A stretch of 64,000 nt of DNA from contig NZ_VICB01000019.1 in assembly GCF_006546835.1 (NCBI RefSeq), positions 3,070 through 67,069 on the forward strand, given 5' to 3'. The translations under genes were made by a program, and so were the position numbers. The notes below the pieces were generated by a model. It had not been told where the DNA came from. It worked only from the letters and a program-made list of their open reading frames with translations, and made no database searches. The DNA comes from Actinomyces johnsonii (GTDB taxonomy: Bacteria; Actinomycetota; Actinomycetes; Actinomycetales; Actinomycetaceae). Shown piece by piece: positions 56,238-64,000 of the stretch; the first letter of the stretch is position 1; every line of letters starts with the position of its first letter.

Positions 56238-57074
56238 ATGGGAATCCGTAAGTACAAGCCCACGACCCCGGGTCGTCGCGGCGCCTCCGTGGCCGACTTC
56301 GTGGAGATCACGCGCAGCACGCCCGAGAAGTCGCTGGTGCGCCCGCTGAGCAAGTCCGGTGGACGTAACTCCTCCGGCCGCATCACCACCCGCCACAAGG
56401 GCGGTGGCCACAAGCGCGCCTACCGTCTCATCGACTTCCGTCGTCACGACAAGGACGGCGTGCCCGCCAAGGTCGCTCACATCGAGTACGACCCCAACCG
56501 CACCGCGCGCATCGCCCTGCTGCACTACGTCGACGGCGAGAAGCGCTACATCATCGCCCCGAACAAGCTCCGTCAGGGCGACGTCGTCGAGGCCGGTCCG
56601 GGCGCGGACATCAAGCCCGGCAACAACCTGCAGCTGCGTCACATCCCCACCGGTACGGTCGTCCACGCGGTCGAGCTGCGTCCTGGCGGCGGAGCCAAGA
56701 TCGCCCGCAGCGCCGGCACCTCCGTCCAGCTGGTTGCCAAGGAGGGCAAGTACGCGCAGCTGCGCATGCCCTCCGGCGAGATCCGTAACGTGGAGGCCGC
56801 CTGCCGCGCCACCATCGGCGAGGTCGGCAACGCCGAGCAGTCCAACATCAACTGGGGTAAGGCCGGCCGCATGCGCTGGAAGGGCGTGCGCCCGACTGTC
56901 CGCGGTGTCGTCATGAACCCGGTGGACCACCCGCACGGTGGTGGTGAGGGCAAGACCTCCGGTGGTCGTCACCCCGTCTCGCCGTGGGGCAAGCCCGAGG
57001 GCCGCACCCGTCGTCCCAACAAGTCCAGCGACCGCCTCATCGTGCGTCGTCGTCGGACCGGCAAGAAGCGCTGA
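56238..57074 (+). CDS. rplB: 50S ribosomal protein L2
   Basis: 278 residues. [35 protein letters not shown] and the active-centre [20 protein letters not shown] with its conserved histidine are present. Needed for subunit association and peptidyl transfer. Confidence 0.98.
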   Translation: MGIRKYKPTTPGRRGASVADFVEITRSTPEKSLVRPLSKSGGRNSSGRITTRHKGGGHKRAYRLIDFRRHDKDGVPAKVAHIEYDPNRTARIALLHYVDGEKRYIIAPNKLRQGDVVEAGPGADIKPGNNLQLRHIPTGTVVHAVELRPGGGAKIARSAGTSVQLVAKEGKYAQLRMPSGEIRNVEAACRATIGEVGNAEQSNINWGKAGRMRWKGVRPTVRGVVMNPVDHPHGGGEGKTSGGRHPVSPWGKPEGRTRRPNKSSDRLIVRRRRTGKKR

Positions 57075-57088
57075 TAGGAGCCTGAATC

Positions 57089-57367
57089 ATGCCGCGTAGT
57101 CTGAAGAAGGGTCCCTTCGTCGACGACCACCTCCTCAAGAAGGTGGACGCTCAGAACGAGAAGGGCACCAAGAACGTTATTAAGACCTGGTCCCGCCGTT
57201 CGGTCATCACGCCGGACTTCCTGGGGCACACCTTCGCCGTCCACGACGGTCGCAAGCACGTGCCGGTCTTCGTTACCGAGTCCATGGTGGGCCACAAGCT
57301 CGGTGAGTTCGCTCCGACCCGCACCTTCCGCGGGCACGTCAAGGACGACCGCAAGTCGCGTCGCTGA
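57089..57367 (+). CDS. rpsS: 30S ribosomal protein S19
   Basis: 92 residues. [20 protein letters not shown] and [14 protein letters not shown] are diagnostic. Head protein contacting S13 and the intersubunit bridge. ATAGGAG lies upstream. Confidence 0.98.
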   Translation: MPRSLKKGPFVDDHLLKKVDAQNEKGTKNVIKTWSRRSVITPDFLGHTFAVHDGRKHVPVFVTESMVGHKLGEFAPTRTFRGHVKDDRKSRR

Positions 57368-57398
57368 CGGACGTCGGAAAGTTTGAGAGGCAGAGAAC

Positions 57399-57776
57399 AT
57401 GGAAGCCAAGGCGCAGGCCAAGTACGTGCGCTGCACGCCGATGAAGGCGCGCCGGGTCGTGGACGTCGTCCGCGGCAAGCGCGCCGTCGAGGCCGTCAAC
57501 GTGCTCCGTTTCGCCCCGCAGGCCGCTGCGGTGCCGGTGCGCAAGGTCCTCGAGTCCGCAATCGCCAATGCCCGGTTCAAGGCTGAGCGTGACGGTGAGC
57601 GTTTCGATGAGAACGACCTGTTCATCATCGAGGCGTTCGCCGACGAGGGTCCCACCCTCAAGCGGTTCCGTCCCCGGGCACAGGGCCGGGCCAGCAGGAT
57701 CCTCAAGCGCACCAGCCACATCACCGTCATCGTCGGGGACAAATCCGACGCCGCAACGAAGGAAGGAGCCCGGTAA
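57399..57776 (+). CDS. rplV: 50S ribosomal protein L22
   Basis: 125 residues. [20 protein letters not shown] at the start and the tunnel hairpin [20 protein letters not shown] near the end. Stop overlaps rpsC by one base (TAATG). Confidence 0.98.
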   Translation: MEAKAQAKYVRCTPMKARRVVDVVRGKRAVEAVNVLRFAPQAAAVPVRKVLESAIANARFKAERDGERFDENDLFIIEAFADEGPTLKRFRPRAQGRASRILKRTSHITVIVGDKSDAATKEGAR

Positions 57777-58597
57777 TGGGGCAGAAGGTCAACCCGACCG
57801 GGTTCCGCCTGGGCATCACCACGGACCACCGCTCGCGCTGGTTCGCCGACTCCACCAAGCCCGGTCAGCGTTACCGCGACTTCGTGGAGGAGGATGTCAA
57901 AATCCGCCGCCTCATGGAGGACGGCATGGAGCGGGCCGGTATCTCCAAGGTCGACATCGAGCGCACCCGTGACCGCGTGCGCGTCGACCTGCACACCGCC
58001 CGCCCCGGTATCGTCATCGGTCGCCGCGGAGCCGAGGCCGAGCGCCTGCGCGGTCAGCTCGAGAAGCTGACCGGCAAGCAGGTCCAGCTCAACATCCTCG
58101 AGGTCAAGAGCCCCGACCTGGACGCCCAGCTGGTCGCCCAGGGCATCGCCGAGCAGCTCGCTTCGCGCGTGTCCTTCCGCCGCGCGATGCGCAAGGGCAT
58201 GCAGTCCGCGATGCGCGCCGGCGCCAAGGGCATCCGGGTCCAGTGCTCCGGCCGCCTGGGCGGCGCCGAGATGAGCCGCAGCGAGTTCTACCGCGAGGGG
58301 CGCGTGCCGCTGCACACCCTGCGCGCGAACATCGACTACGGCTTCTACGAGGCCAAGACCACCTTCGGCCGCCTCGGCGTCAAGGTGTGGATCTACAAGG
58401 GCGACATCACCGAGCGCGAGTTCGCCCGCCAGCAGGCCGAGTCCGGCTCCCGTGGCCGGGGCCGGGGCGAGCGCCGCGGCGGCCGTCGTGGCGACCGCGG
58501 TGAGCGCGGTTCGCGTCAGAACACCGAGCAGCAGCAGGCAGCCGAGCAGACGCCGGCCGCCGAGACCGCTGCCGCAGACCAGGGAACGGAGGCCTGA
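57776..58597 (+). CDS. rpsC: 30S ribosomal protein S3
   Basis: 273 residues. [20 protein letters not shown] and the KH domain ([20 protein letters not shown]) are present; the helicase-site arginines lie in the C-terminal domain. After about residue 215 comes an extension rich in Arg/Gly ([20 protein letters not shown]) and then Gln/Ala/Glu, lengthening the protein by about 40 residues compared with E. coli, as in many actinobacteria. Confidence 0.98.
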   Translation: MGQKVNPTGFRLGITTDHRSRWFADSTKPGQRYRDFVEEDVKIRRLMEDGMERAGISKVDIERTRDRVRVDLHTARPGIVIGRRGAEAERLRGQLEKLTGKQVQLNILEVKSPDLDAQLVAQGIAEQLASRVSFRRAMRKGMQSAMRAGAKGIRVQCSGRLGGAEMSRSEFYREGRVPLHTLRANIDYGFYEAKTTFGRLGVKVWIYKGDITEREFARQQAESGSRGRGRGERRGGRRGDRGERGSRQNTEQQQAAEQTPAAETAAADQGTEA

Positions 58598-58600
58598 GCC

Positions 58601-59020
58601 GTGCTCATCCCCCGCCGGACCAAGTTCCGCAAGCAGCACCGCCCGCACCGCACGGGCCTTTCCAAGGGCGGCAACCAGATCGCCTTCGGTGAGTACGGCA
58701 TCCAGGCTCTCGAGCCCGCCTACATCACCAACCGCCAGATCGAGGCGGCCCGTATCGCCATGACCCGCCACATCAAGCGTGGCGGCAAGGTGTGGATCAA
58801 CATCTTCCCGGACCGCCCCCTGACCAAGAAGCCCGCCGAGACCCGTATGGGTTCCGGTAAGGGTGCACCCGAGTGGTGGATCGCCAACGTCAAGCCCGGA
58901 CGCATCCTGTTCGAGCTCGGCGGCGTCGACGAGGCCCTCGCCCGCGAGGCCATGCGCCGCGCACAGCACAAGCTTCCGATGAAGACCCGTTTCGTGACTC
59001 GTGAGGGTGGTGACGTCTGA
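58601..59020 (+). CDS. rplP: 50S ribosomal protein L16
   Basis: 139 residues from [23 protein letters not shown] (start translated as Met), and [20 protein letters not shown] identify it. Near the A-site; overlaps rpmC by one base (TGATG). Confidence 0.98.
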   Translation: MLIPRRTKFRKQHRPHRTGLSKGGNQIAFGEYGIQALEPAYITNRQIEAARIAMTRHIKRGGKVWINIFPDRPLTKKPAETRMGSGKGAPEWWIANVKPGRILFELGGVDEALAREAMRRAQHKLPMKTRFVTREGGDV

Positions 59021-59265
59021 TGGCAATCGGTTCCAAGGGCCTGACCCCCGCCGACCTCGACGGCATGGACAACGAGCGCCTCGCCGAGGAGCTCTCCAAG
59101 GCCAAGGCCGAGCTGTTCAACCTCCGGTTCGCCTCGGCGACCGGCCAGCTCGAGGACCACGGACGTCTCAAGGCTGTGCGTCGCGACATCGCCCGTATCT
59201 ACACGATCGTGCGCGAGCGTGAGCTCGGTATCCGCACCGCCCCGAGCACGGAGGAGTCCAAGTGA
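59020..59265 (+). CDS. rpmC: 50S ribosomal protein L29
   Basis: 81 residues, slightly longer than average. [40 protein letters not shown] are typical. Located at the tunnel exit. Stop overlaps the rpsQ GTG start (GTGA). Confidence 0.97.
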   Translation: MAIGSKGLTPADLDGMDNERLAEELSKAKAELFNLRFASATGQLEDHGRLKAVRRDIARIYTIVRERELGIRTAPSTEESK

Positions 59266-59555
59266 GCGAGCAGACCAGCACCGAGAACGTCGAGCAGGCC
59301 ACCGAGCGCCCCCAGCGCAAGGTGCGTCGCGGCTACGTCGTCTCCGACAAGATGGACAAGACGGTTGTCGTCCTCGTCGAGGAGCGCTACAAGCACTCCC
59401 TGTACGGCAAGGTCCTCCGTCGTTCCAAGAAGGTCAAGGTCCACGACGAGCACAACGAGGCCGGCGTCGGCGACCTCGTCTCCATCATGGAGACCCGTCC
59501 GCTGAGCGCCACCAAGCACTTCCGCCTCCTGGAAATCCTCGAGCGCGCCAAGTGA
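59262..59555 (+). CDS. rpsQ: 30S ribosomal protein S17
   Basis: 97 residues from GTG. An acidic/Gln-rich start of 15 residues precedes the core [20 protein letters not shown] and [20 protein letters not shown]. Last gene of the S10 operon here; a hairpin terminator follows. Confidence 0.97.
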   Translation: MSEQTSTENVEQATERPQRKVRRGYVVSDKMDKTVVVLVEERYKHSLYGKVLRRSKKVKVHDEHNEAGVGDLVSIMETRPLSATKHFRLLEILERAK

Positions 59556-59596
59556 CCCTCGGCTGAACGCCGCTCTCGACGACATCGGGACGGCTT

Positions 59597-59636
59597 CCGA
59601 CGCCGCAGCATCCCACCCGGGAGGCTGCGGCGTCGG
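59597..59636 (+). terminator. Terminator of the S10 operon
   Basis: CCGACGCCGCAGC and GCTGCGGCGTCGG pair perfectly (13 bp, 14-base loop), followed by CGTTGTTG. It separates the S10 and spc operons. Confidence 0.8.
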
Positions 59637-60352
59637 CGTTGTTGCCGTGTGTGCCTAGCGTCTTCCCTCCTGTTCGTAGGAGGGGCTCTGGGCACGTACC
59701 TTGGAGGGATCGCTTCAGTAGGTGGGGTGGGCGCGAGCGACTCGGGACGCGAACACCCCCGTGCAGTCGCGCTCAGCCTCGGCTGGGAGCGCTCTGCAGC
59801 GTTGCTCTGCTTGGAAGTCGCTGGGTCTGCGACGCCGTCGGCCGGCATCTTCGGGAACCGGACCTGGAGCGTGCCGCTCCTGGCTGGTCCCGGCCGTGGT
59901 GCAAGGCTGCTAGTCAGGCGGATCGGGAACTGCGTTCTCCGGCCAGAACGTACTTCTCCCGCAAACGATGGTGCTGGTACCCCAGTTGTCTGCAGGAAAG
60001 CGCAGTCCTCGATGGAAAGGTAAGTTGCCGATCAGGGCCGGCCCGGGGCATCAATGCCGGAAGGCCGGGAAAAGCCGGTGAGCAAAGGCACAGGGCGGGG
60101 TGTCGGTCTCAGGTACCGCTCGATGCGGCGGCTGGACTAGGCTAATGGAGTTGTGCGCGTCCTCGGTGCGCCCGGCAGAGACCTCGTGCAGTCTGCGCCT
60201 GTGTCTGCCGGGAGAGCGTACCGCGGACATCCCCTATCCCTGGGTCGGCCTCGTGCGGCCTGCGGCCGGGGGAGACGTGTGCAAGACCAGAAGAACGTTC
60301 GGCCAGGCTCGGGAGCTTCCTGAGAACCGGCTCGACGACAGGAGAACACTCA
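59637..60352. other. Gap between S10 and spc operons with spc promoter and leader
   Basis: About 700 bases without a convincing gene. Several short plus-strand frames exist (for example a 124-codon one at 59649) but show no family motifs, and their codon use is not gene-like. The distal third holds the spc promoter and leader: TAGGCTAAT near 60138 as a likely -10, then CCCGGCAGA (60171-60179) pairing with TCTGCCGGG (60204-60212) around inner structure, then a CGGCC/GGCCG stem near 60255. The first 450 bases are unexplained. Confidence 0.6.
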
Positions 60353-60721
60353 ATGATCCAGCAGGAGTCGCGACTGAAGGTCGCCGACAACACCGGTGCC
60401 AAGGAGATCCTTTGCATCCGTGTTCTCGGTGGATCGGGTCGGCGCTATGCGGGTATCGGCGACACCATCGTCGCCACCGTCAAGGACGCCATTCCCGGCG
60501 GCAACGTGAAGAAGGGCGAGGTCGTCAAGGCCGTCGTCGTGCGCGCCCGCAAGGAGCGTCGTCGTCCTGACGGCTCGTACATCCGCTTCGACGAGAACGC
60601 CGCCGTCATCCTCAAGAACGATGGGGAGCCGCGCGGTACGCGCATCTTCGGCCCCGTCGGCCGTGAGCTTCGCGAGAAGAAGTTCATGCGCATCGTCTCG
60701 CTCGCCCCGGAGGTGATCTGA
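60353..60721 (+). CDS. rplN: 50S ribosomal protein L14
   Basis: 122 residues, exact family length. [20 protein letters not shown], the basic [20 protein letters not shown] and [20 protein letters not shown] are diagnostic. First gene of the spc operon; ACAGGAGAACACTCA precedes the ATG. Confidence 0.98.
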   Translation: MIQQESRLKVADNTGAKEILCIRVLGGSGRRYAGIGDTIVATVKDAIPGGNVKKGEVVKAVVVRARKERRRPDGSYIRFDENAAVILKNDGEPRGTRIFGPVGRELREKKFMRIVSLAPEVI

Positions 60722-60723
60722 AC

Positions 60724-61068
60724 ATGGCACGCATCAAGAAGGGCGACCAGGTCATCGTCATCGCCGGTAAGGACAAGGGCAAGACCGGCCGCGTCCTGGA
60801 AGTCCTCAAGGACGCTGACCGCGTCATCGTCGAGGGCGTCCAGCGCGTTACCAAGCACACCAAGGTGGGGCAGTCCCAGCAGGGAGCCCGCACCGGCGGT
60901 ATCGAGACCGTTGAGGCGCCGATCCACGCCTCCAACGTCATGCCCGTCGACCCCAAGACCAAGAAGCGCACCCGCGTGGGCTTCCGCGTCGAGGAGGGCG
61001 TGCGTCCCGACGGCCGCAAGCGCACCGTCCGCGTGCGCTACGCCAAGAAGAGCGGGGAGGACCTGTGA
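60724..61068 (+). CDS. rplX: 50S ribosomal protein L24
   Basis: 114 residues. The KOW motif [20 protein letters not shown] leads the protein. Assembly initiator of 50S. Two bases after rplN; stop overlaps rplE's GTG (GTGA). Confidence 0.98.
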   Translation: MARIKKGDQVIVIAGKDKGKTGRVLEVLKDADRVIVEGVQRVTKHTKVGQSQQGARTGGIETVEAPIHASNVMPVDPKTKKRTRVGFRVEEGVRPDGRKRTVRVRYAKKSGEDL

Positions 61069-61628
61069 CCATGGCCGATAAGATCACCCCCCGTCTCAAG
61101 ACGAAGTACACCGAGGAGGTGCGCCCCGCCCTGCTTAAGGAGTTCCACCACGAGAACGTGATGGAGGTTGGGCGCGTCGTCAAGGTCGTCGTCAACATGG
61201 GTGTGGGCGAGGCCGCCCACGACTCCAAGATGATCGAGGGCGCCGTGCGCGACCTCGCTGCCATCACGGGTCAGAAGCCCCAGGTCACCCGGGCCCGCAA
61301 GTCCATCGCGCAGTTCAAGCTGCGTGAGGGCATGCCGATCGGCGCGCACTCGACGCTGCGCGGCGACCGCATGTGGGAGTTCCTGGACCGCCTGGTGTCC
61401 ATCTCCCTGCCCCGCATCCGCGACTTCCGCGGTCTGAGCCCCAAGCAGTTCGACGGGAACGGCAACTACACCTTCGGGCTGACCGAGCAGGCCGTCTTCC
61501 ACGAAATCGACCAGGACCAGATCGACCGCGTCCGCGGCATGGACATCACCGTGGTGACCACGGCCAAGACCGATGAGGAGGCCCGCTCGCTGCTCAAGCA
61601 GCTCGGCTTCCCCTTCAAGGAGAAGTGA
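61065..61628 (+). CDS. rplE: 50S ribosomal protein L5
   Basis: 187 residues from the GTG, or 185 from the ATG two codons later; GGGGAGG spacing slightly favours the [48 protein letters not shown] and [16 protein letters not shown] are family motifs. Binds 5S rRNA and the P-site tRNA. Confidence 0.97.
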   Translation: MTMADKITPRLKTKYTEEVRPALLKEFHHENVMEVGRVVKVVVNMGVGEAAHDSKMIEGAVRDLAAITGQKPQVTRARKSIAQFKLREGMPIGAHSTLRGDRMWEFLDRLVSISLPRIRDFRGLSPKQFDGNGNYTFGLTEQAVFHEIDQDQIDRVRGMDITVVTTAKTDEEARSLLKQLGFPFKEK

Positions 61629-61629
61629 C

Positions 61630-61815
61630 ATGGCGAAGACCGCTCTGATTGAGAAGGCGAACCGCAAGCCCAAGTTCGGTGTCCGTGCCTACACGCGCTG
61701 CCAGCGCTGCGGCCGCCCGCACTCGGTGTACCGCAAGTTCGGCCTGTGCCGTATCTGCCTGCGCGAGATGGCCCTTCGTGGCGAGCTCCCGGGCGTGAGC
61801 AAGTCCAGCTGGTAA
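61630..61815 (+). CDS. rpsZ: 30S ribosomal protein S14, zinc-ribbon (type Z)
   Basis: 61 residues. Two CxxC pairs ([26 protein letters not shown]) bind zinc, marking the short zinc-containing form. Start ATG is one base after the rplE stop (TGACATGG context). Many actinobacteria also have a zinc-free paralogue elsewhere; none lies here. Confidence 0.97.
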   Translation: MAKTALIEKANRKPKFGVRAYTRCQRCGRPHSVYRKFGLCRICLREMALRGELPGVSKSSW

Positions 61816-61873
61816 GAACTTACGTCGCAGGTCCGGTAAGGAAACCACGACGAGGAAGGGCCAAGGCCCACTC

Positions 61874-62272
61874 ATGACAATGACAGACCCCATCGCAGAC
61901 ATGCTGACCCGTCTGCGCAACGCAAACAGCGCCTACCACGACACCGTGTCGATGCCGTCGAGCAAGCTCAAGGTGAACATCGCTGAGATGCTCAAGGCCG
62001 AGGGCTACATCGCCGGCTACGAGGTCACGGACGCCGAGGTCGGCAAGACGCTCACGCTGAGCCTCAAGTACGGAGCCAACCGCCAGCGGGCCATTCAGGG
62101 CCTGCGCCGGATCTCCAAGCCCGGCCTGCGCGTCTACGCCAAGTCCACCAACCTGCCCAAGGTCCTCGGCGGCCTGGGAGTGGCGATCCTGTCCACCTCC
62201 TCCGGCCTCCTGACCGACAAGCAGGCCGAGTCGCGCGGCGTGGGCGGCGAAGTCCTCGCCTACGTCTGGTAA
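61874..62272 (+). CDS. rpsH: 30S ribosomal protein S8
   Basis: 132 residues. [20 protein letters not shown] at the start and [25 protein letters not shown] near the end. Binds the 16S central domain; in E. coli it represses the spc operon. An ATG two codons later is also possible. Confidence 0.98.
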   Translation: MTMTDPIADMLTRLRNANSAYHDTVSMPSSKLKVNIAEMLKAEGYIAGYEVTDAEVGKTLTLSLKYGANRQRAIQGLRRISKPGLRVYAKSTNLPKVLGGLGVAILSTSSGLLTDKQAESRGVGGEVLAYVW

Positions 62273-62293
62273 GAGAAGGAACGGAGGAAAACC

Positions 62294-62833
62294 ATGTCTC
62301 GTATTGGACGGCTCCCCGTTCCGGTCCCTGCCGGAGTGGACGTCACCATCGACGGCCAGGATGTGACGGTCAAGGGCCCCAAGGGCACCCTGTCCCGCAC
62401 GATCAGCGAGCCCCTGAGCGTCACCCGCCAGGAGGACGGCTCCATCCTGGTCACGCGTCCCGACGACGAGCGCCGCTCGCGCTCGCTCCACGGACTGTCG
62501 CGCACCCTCATCAACAATATGGTGATCGGCGTCACCGAGGGCTACTCCAAGAAGCTCGAGATCGTCGGCACCGGTTACCGCGTCGCCGCAAAGGGCCAGG
62601 GCATCGAGCTCTCCCTCGGCTTCTCCCACACCGTGACCGTCGAGCCCCCCGAGGGCATCACCTTCACGGTCGACGGCAACTTGAAGATCACCGTCTCCGG
62701 TATCTCCAAGGAGCAGGTCGGCGAGGTCGCGGCGAACATCCGCAAGATCCGTCCGCCGGAGCCCTACAAGGGCAAGGGCGTGCGCTACGCCGGCGAGAAC
62801 GTGCGCCGCAAGGTCGGAAAGGCTGGTAAGTGA
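62294..62833 (+). CDS. rplF: 50S ribosomal protein L6
   Basis: 179 residues. [33 protein letters not shown] and the C-terminal [20 protein letters not shown] are diagnostic. Located near the factor-binding site. GAGGAAAACC precedes the ATG; overlaps rplR by four bases. Confidence 0.98.
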   Translation: MSRIGRLPVPVPAGVDVTIDGQDVTVKGPKGTLSRTISEPLSVTRQEDGSILVTRPDDERRSRSLHGLSRTLINNMVIGVTEGYSKKLEIVGTGYRVAAKGQGIELSLGFSHTVTVEPPEGITFTVDGNLKITVSGISKEQVGEVAANIRKIRPPEPYKGKGVRYAGENVRRKVGKAGK

Positions 62834-63216
62834 CCATGGCTTACTCGATCAAGAGGGGCAAGGGCAATTCACGCGCCATCGCCCGCAAGATCCGCCACCA
62901 GCGCGTGCGCAAGCACATCTCCGGTACGCCCGAGCGCCCCCGCCTGGTGGTCACCCGGTCAAACCGTCACATGGTGGCTCAGGTCGTGGACGACACCATC
63001 GGCCACACCCTGTGCGCCGCCTCCACCCTGGAGGAGGCCGCCAAGGGCGTCGAGGGCCACAAGGTGGGCGCCGCCCGCAAGGTCGGCGAGCTCATCGCCG
63101 AGCGCGCCAAGGCGCTGGGCATCGAGGCAGTCGTGTTCGACCGCGGCGGCAACAAGTACCACGGCCGTGTCGCGGCCGTCGCCGAGGGCGCCCGTGAGGG
63201 CGGCCTGAAGCTGTGA
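62830..63216 (+). CDS. rplR: 50S ribosomal protein L18
   Basis: 128 residues from GTG (126 from the ATG two codons later). The basic [20 protein letters not shown] is followed by [15 protein letters not shown] and [20 protein letters not shown]. Binds 5S rRNA with L5. Confidence 0.97.
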   Translation: MTMAYSIKRGKGNSRAIARKIRHQRVRKHISGTPERPRLVVTRSNRHMVAQVVDDTIGHTLCAASTLEEAAKGVEGHKVGAARKVGELIAERAKALGIEAVVFDRGGNKYHGRVAAVAEGAREGGLKL

Positions 63217-63250
63217 GCACTAAGACGACGAGAAAGCAGAGGAACATCTG

Positions 63251-63958
63251 ATGGCTGCACCGCAGCGAGACAGGTCCGCGTCGTCCGACGGCTCGGCCCA
63301 GCGCGAGAACGACGAGCGCCGGGGCGAGGGCCGCGGCCGCCGCGACCGCAACAACGACCGCCGCGACCGTGGTCGCGGCAACGACGACAAGTACATCGAG
63401 CGCGTCGTCACCATCAACCGCGTGTCCAAGGTCGTCAAGGGCGGCCGCCGCTTCACTTTCACGGCCCTCGTGGTCGTCGGTGACGGCGAGGGCACCGTCG
63501 GCGTGGGCTACGGCAAGGCGAAGGAAGTCCCCGCCGCCATCGCCAAGGCCGTCGAGATCGCGAAGAAGAACTTCTTCCACGTCCCGATGATCCGCCGCAC
63601 CATCCCGCACCTGGTTCAGGGCGAGGACTCCGCCGGAGTCGTCCTTCTGCGCCCGGCGTCCCCCGGTACCGGTGTTATCGCCGGCGGCCCGGTGCGCGCC
63701 GTGCTGGACTGCGCCGGTGTCCACGACATCCTGTCCAAGTCGCTGGGCTCCTCCAACGCGATCAACATCGTGCACGCCACGGTGGACGCCCTCAAGCAGC
63801 TCGAGCAGCCCGAGGCCGTCGCGGCCCGCCGCGGCCTGCCCCTGGAGGACGTCGCCCCGCAGTCCATGCTGCGGGCCCGCGCCGAGGGCGAGGCCGACAA
63901 GCGCGCTCAGGCCGAGAAGCAGGAGGCCGAGAAGGCCGCTGAAGGAGTGGGTGCGTGA
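63251..63958 (+). CDS. rpsE: 30S ribosomal protein S5
   Basis: 235 residues. A low-complexity N-terminal extension of about 48 residues (Arg/Asp/Asn/Gly-rich, [19 protein letters not shown]) precedes the normal S5 core: [37 protein letters not shown] and the C-terminal [17 protein letters not shown]. The Lys/Glu tail is also long. Accuracy of decoding and mRNA entry. Stop overlaps rpmD by one base. Confidence 0.97.
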   Translation: MAAPQRDRSASSDGSAQRENDERRGEGRGRRDRNNDRRDRGRGNDDKYIERVVTINRVSKVVKGGRRFTFTALVVVGDGEGTVGVGYGKAKEVPAAIAKAVEIAKKNFFHVPMIRRTIPHLVQGEDSAGVVLLRPASPGTGVIAGGPVRAVLDCAGVHDILSKSLGSSNAINIVHATVDALKQLEQPEAVAARRGLPLEDVAPQSMLRARAEGEADKRAQAEKQEAEKAAEGVGA

Positions 63959-64000
63959 TGGCTGAGTCCGCATCGAAGCAGATGACCAAGCAGCTCAAGG
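63958..64000 (+). CDS. rpmD: 50S ribosomal protein L30, 5' end (cut by window)
   Basis: The ATG shares a base with the rpsE stop (TGATG). The 14 visible residues ([14 protein letters not shown]) include the TKQLK that leads into the L30 core; together with spc gene order this supports rpmD. The rest lies outside the window. Confidence 0.75.
   Translation, partial: MAESASKQMTKQLK

Noticed and set aside
59649-60023. 124-codon plus-strand frame with a hydrophobic start in the S10-spc gap
   Set aside because: No recognised motif, weak ribosome site, overlapping frames of similar size, and codon use unlike neighbours; kept as unexplained spacer.

Overview
The window is a GC-rich actinobacterial chromosome segment, best matched to the oral Actinomyces oris / naeslundii / viscosus group. 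Evidence is the high-GC codon use, frequent GTG/TTG starts, and a FimQ-FimP-SrtC1-type fimbrial cluster whose sortase has its catalytic His at residue 184. Typically actinobacterial ribosomal genes are also present, including zinc-ribbon S14, the 32-residue bTHX/AURKAIP1 microprotein and an acidic N-terminal extension on NusG. No database search was run; assignments come from reading motifs, lengths and gene order.

Region 1 (1-19.2 kb) is housekeeping and transport. On the minus strand lie a flotillin with its NfeD-like partner and a large membrane-anchored unknown. The plus-strand dhaK-dhaL-dhaM operon encodes PTS-dependent dihydroxyacetone kinase. KtrA and KtrB (potassium uptake) lie on the minus strand, separated by a divergent MFS exporter/TetR pair with GATC-centred palindromes between them. 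Then follow a small excisionase-type HTH gene, bTHXc, murB, adenosine deaminase (minus), an APH-fold kinase-like gene, an LRV-type membrane protein (minus) and an aspartate-type aminotransferase (minus). Two near-identical 70-bp palindromic repeats sit just after stop codons here and probably act as terminators.

Region 2 (19.2-22.1 kb) is tRNA-Trp, secE, nusG, rplK and rplA, closed by a long perfect hairpin.

Region 3 (22.1-42.7 kb) is the accessory core and mostly on the minus strand. A complete tad (Flp pilus) locus runs as a tightly overlapping operon: DUF192, prepilin peptidase, zinc-ribbon unknown, CpaB-like protein, a TadZ-TadE fusion, TadE, TadA, TadB, TadC, a histidine kinase/response regulator pair, Flp pilin, an OmpA-domain lipoprotein and a TadG-like protein. 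An IS5-type insertion sequence separates it from a run of small secreted proteins and lipoproteins. Two more OmpA-domain proteins and a decayed OmpA-lipoprotein fragment lie further along. The two-component system inside the operon, the OmpA lipoproteins and the TadZ-TadE fusion make this the most unusual system in the window.

Region 4 (43.2-64 kb) is ribosomal: the str operon (rpsL, rpsG, fusA, tuf), then the fimbrial cluster fimQ-fimP-srtC1, then the S10 operon (rpsJ to rpsQ), a 797-bp gap, and the spc operon (rplN to rpmD, cut by the window end). The fimbrial cluster thus sits exactly between tuf and rpsJ. FimP (shaft) and FimQ (probable tip) are joined and anchored through LPLTG signals by the dedicated class C sortase. 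Two perfect hairpins between fimP and the sortase gene suggest that the enzyme is made at a lower level than the shaft pilin.
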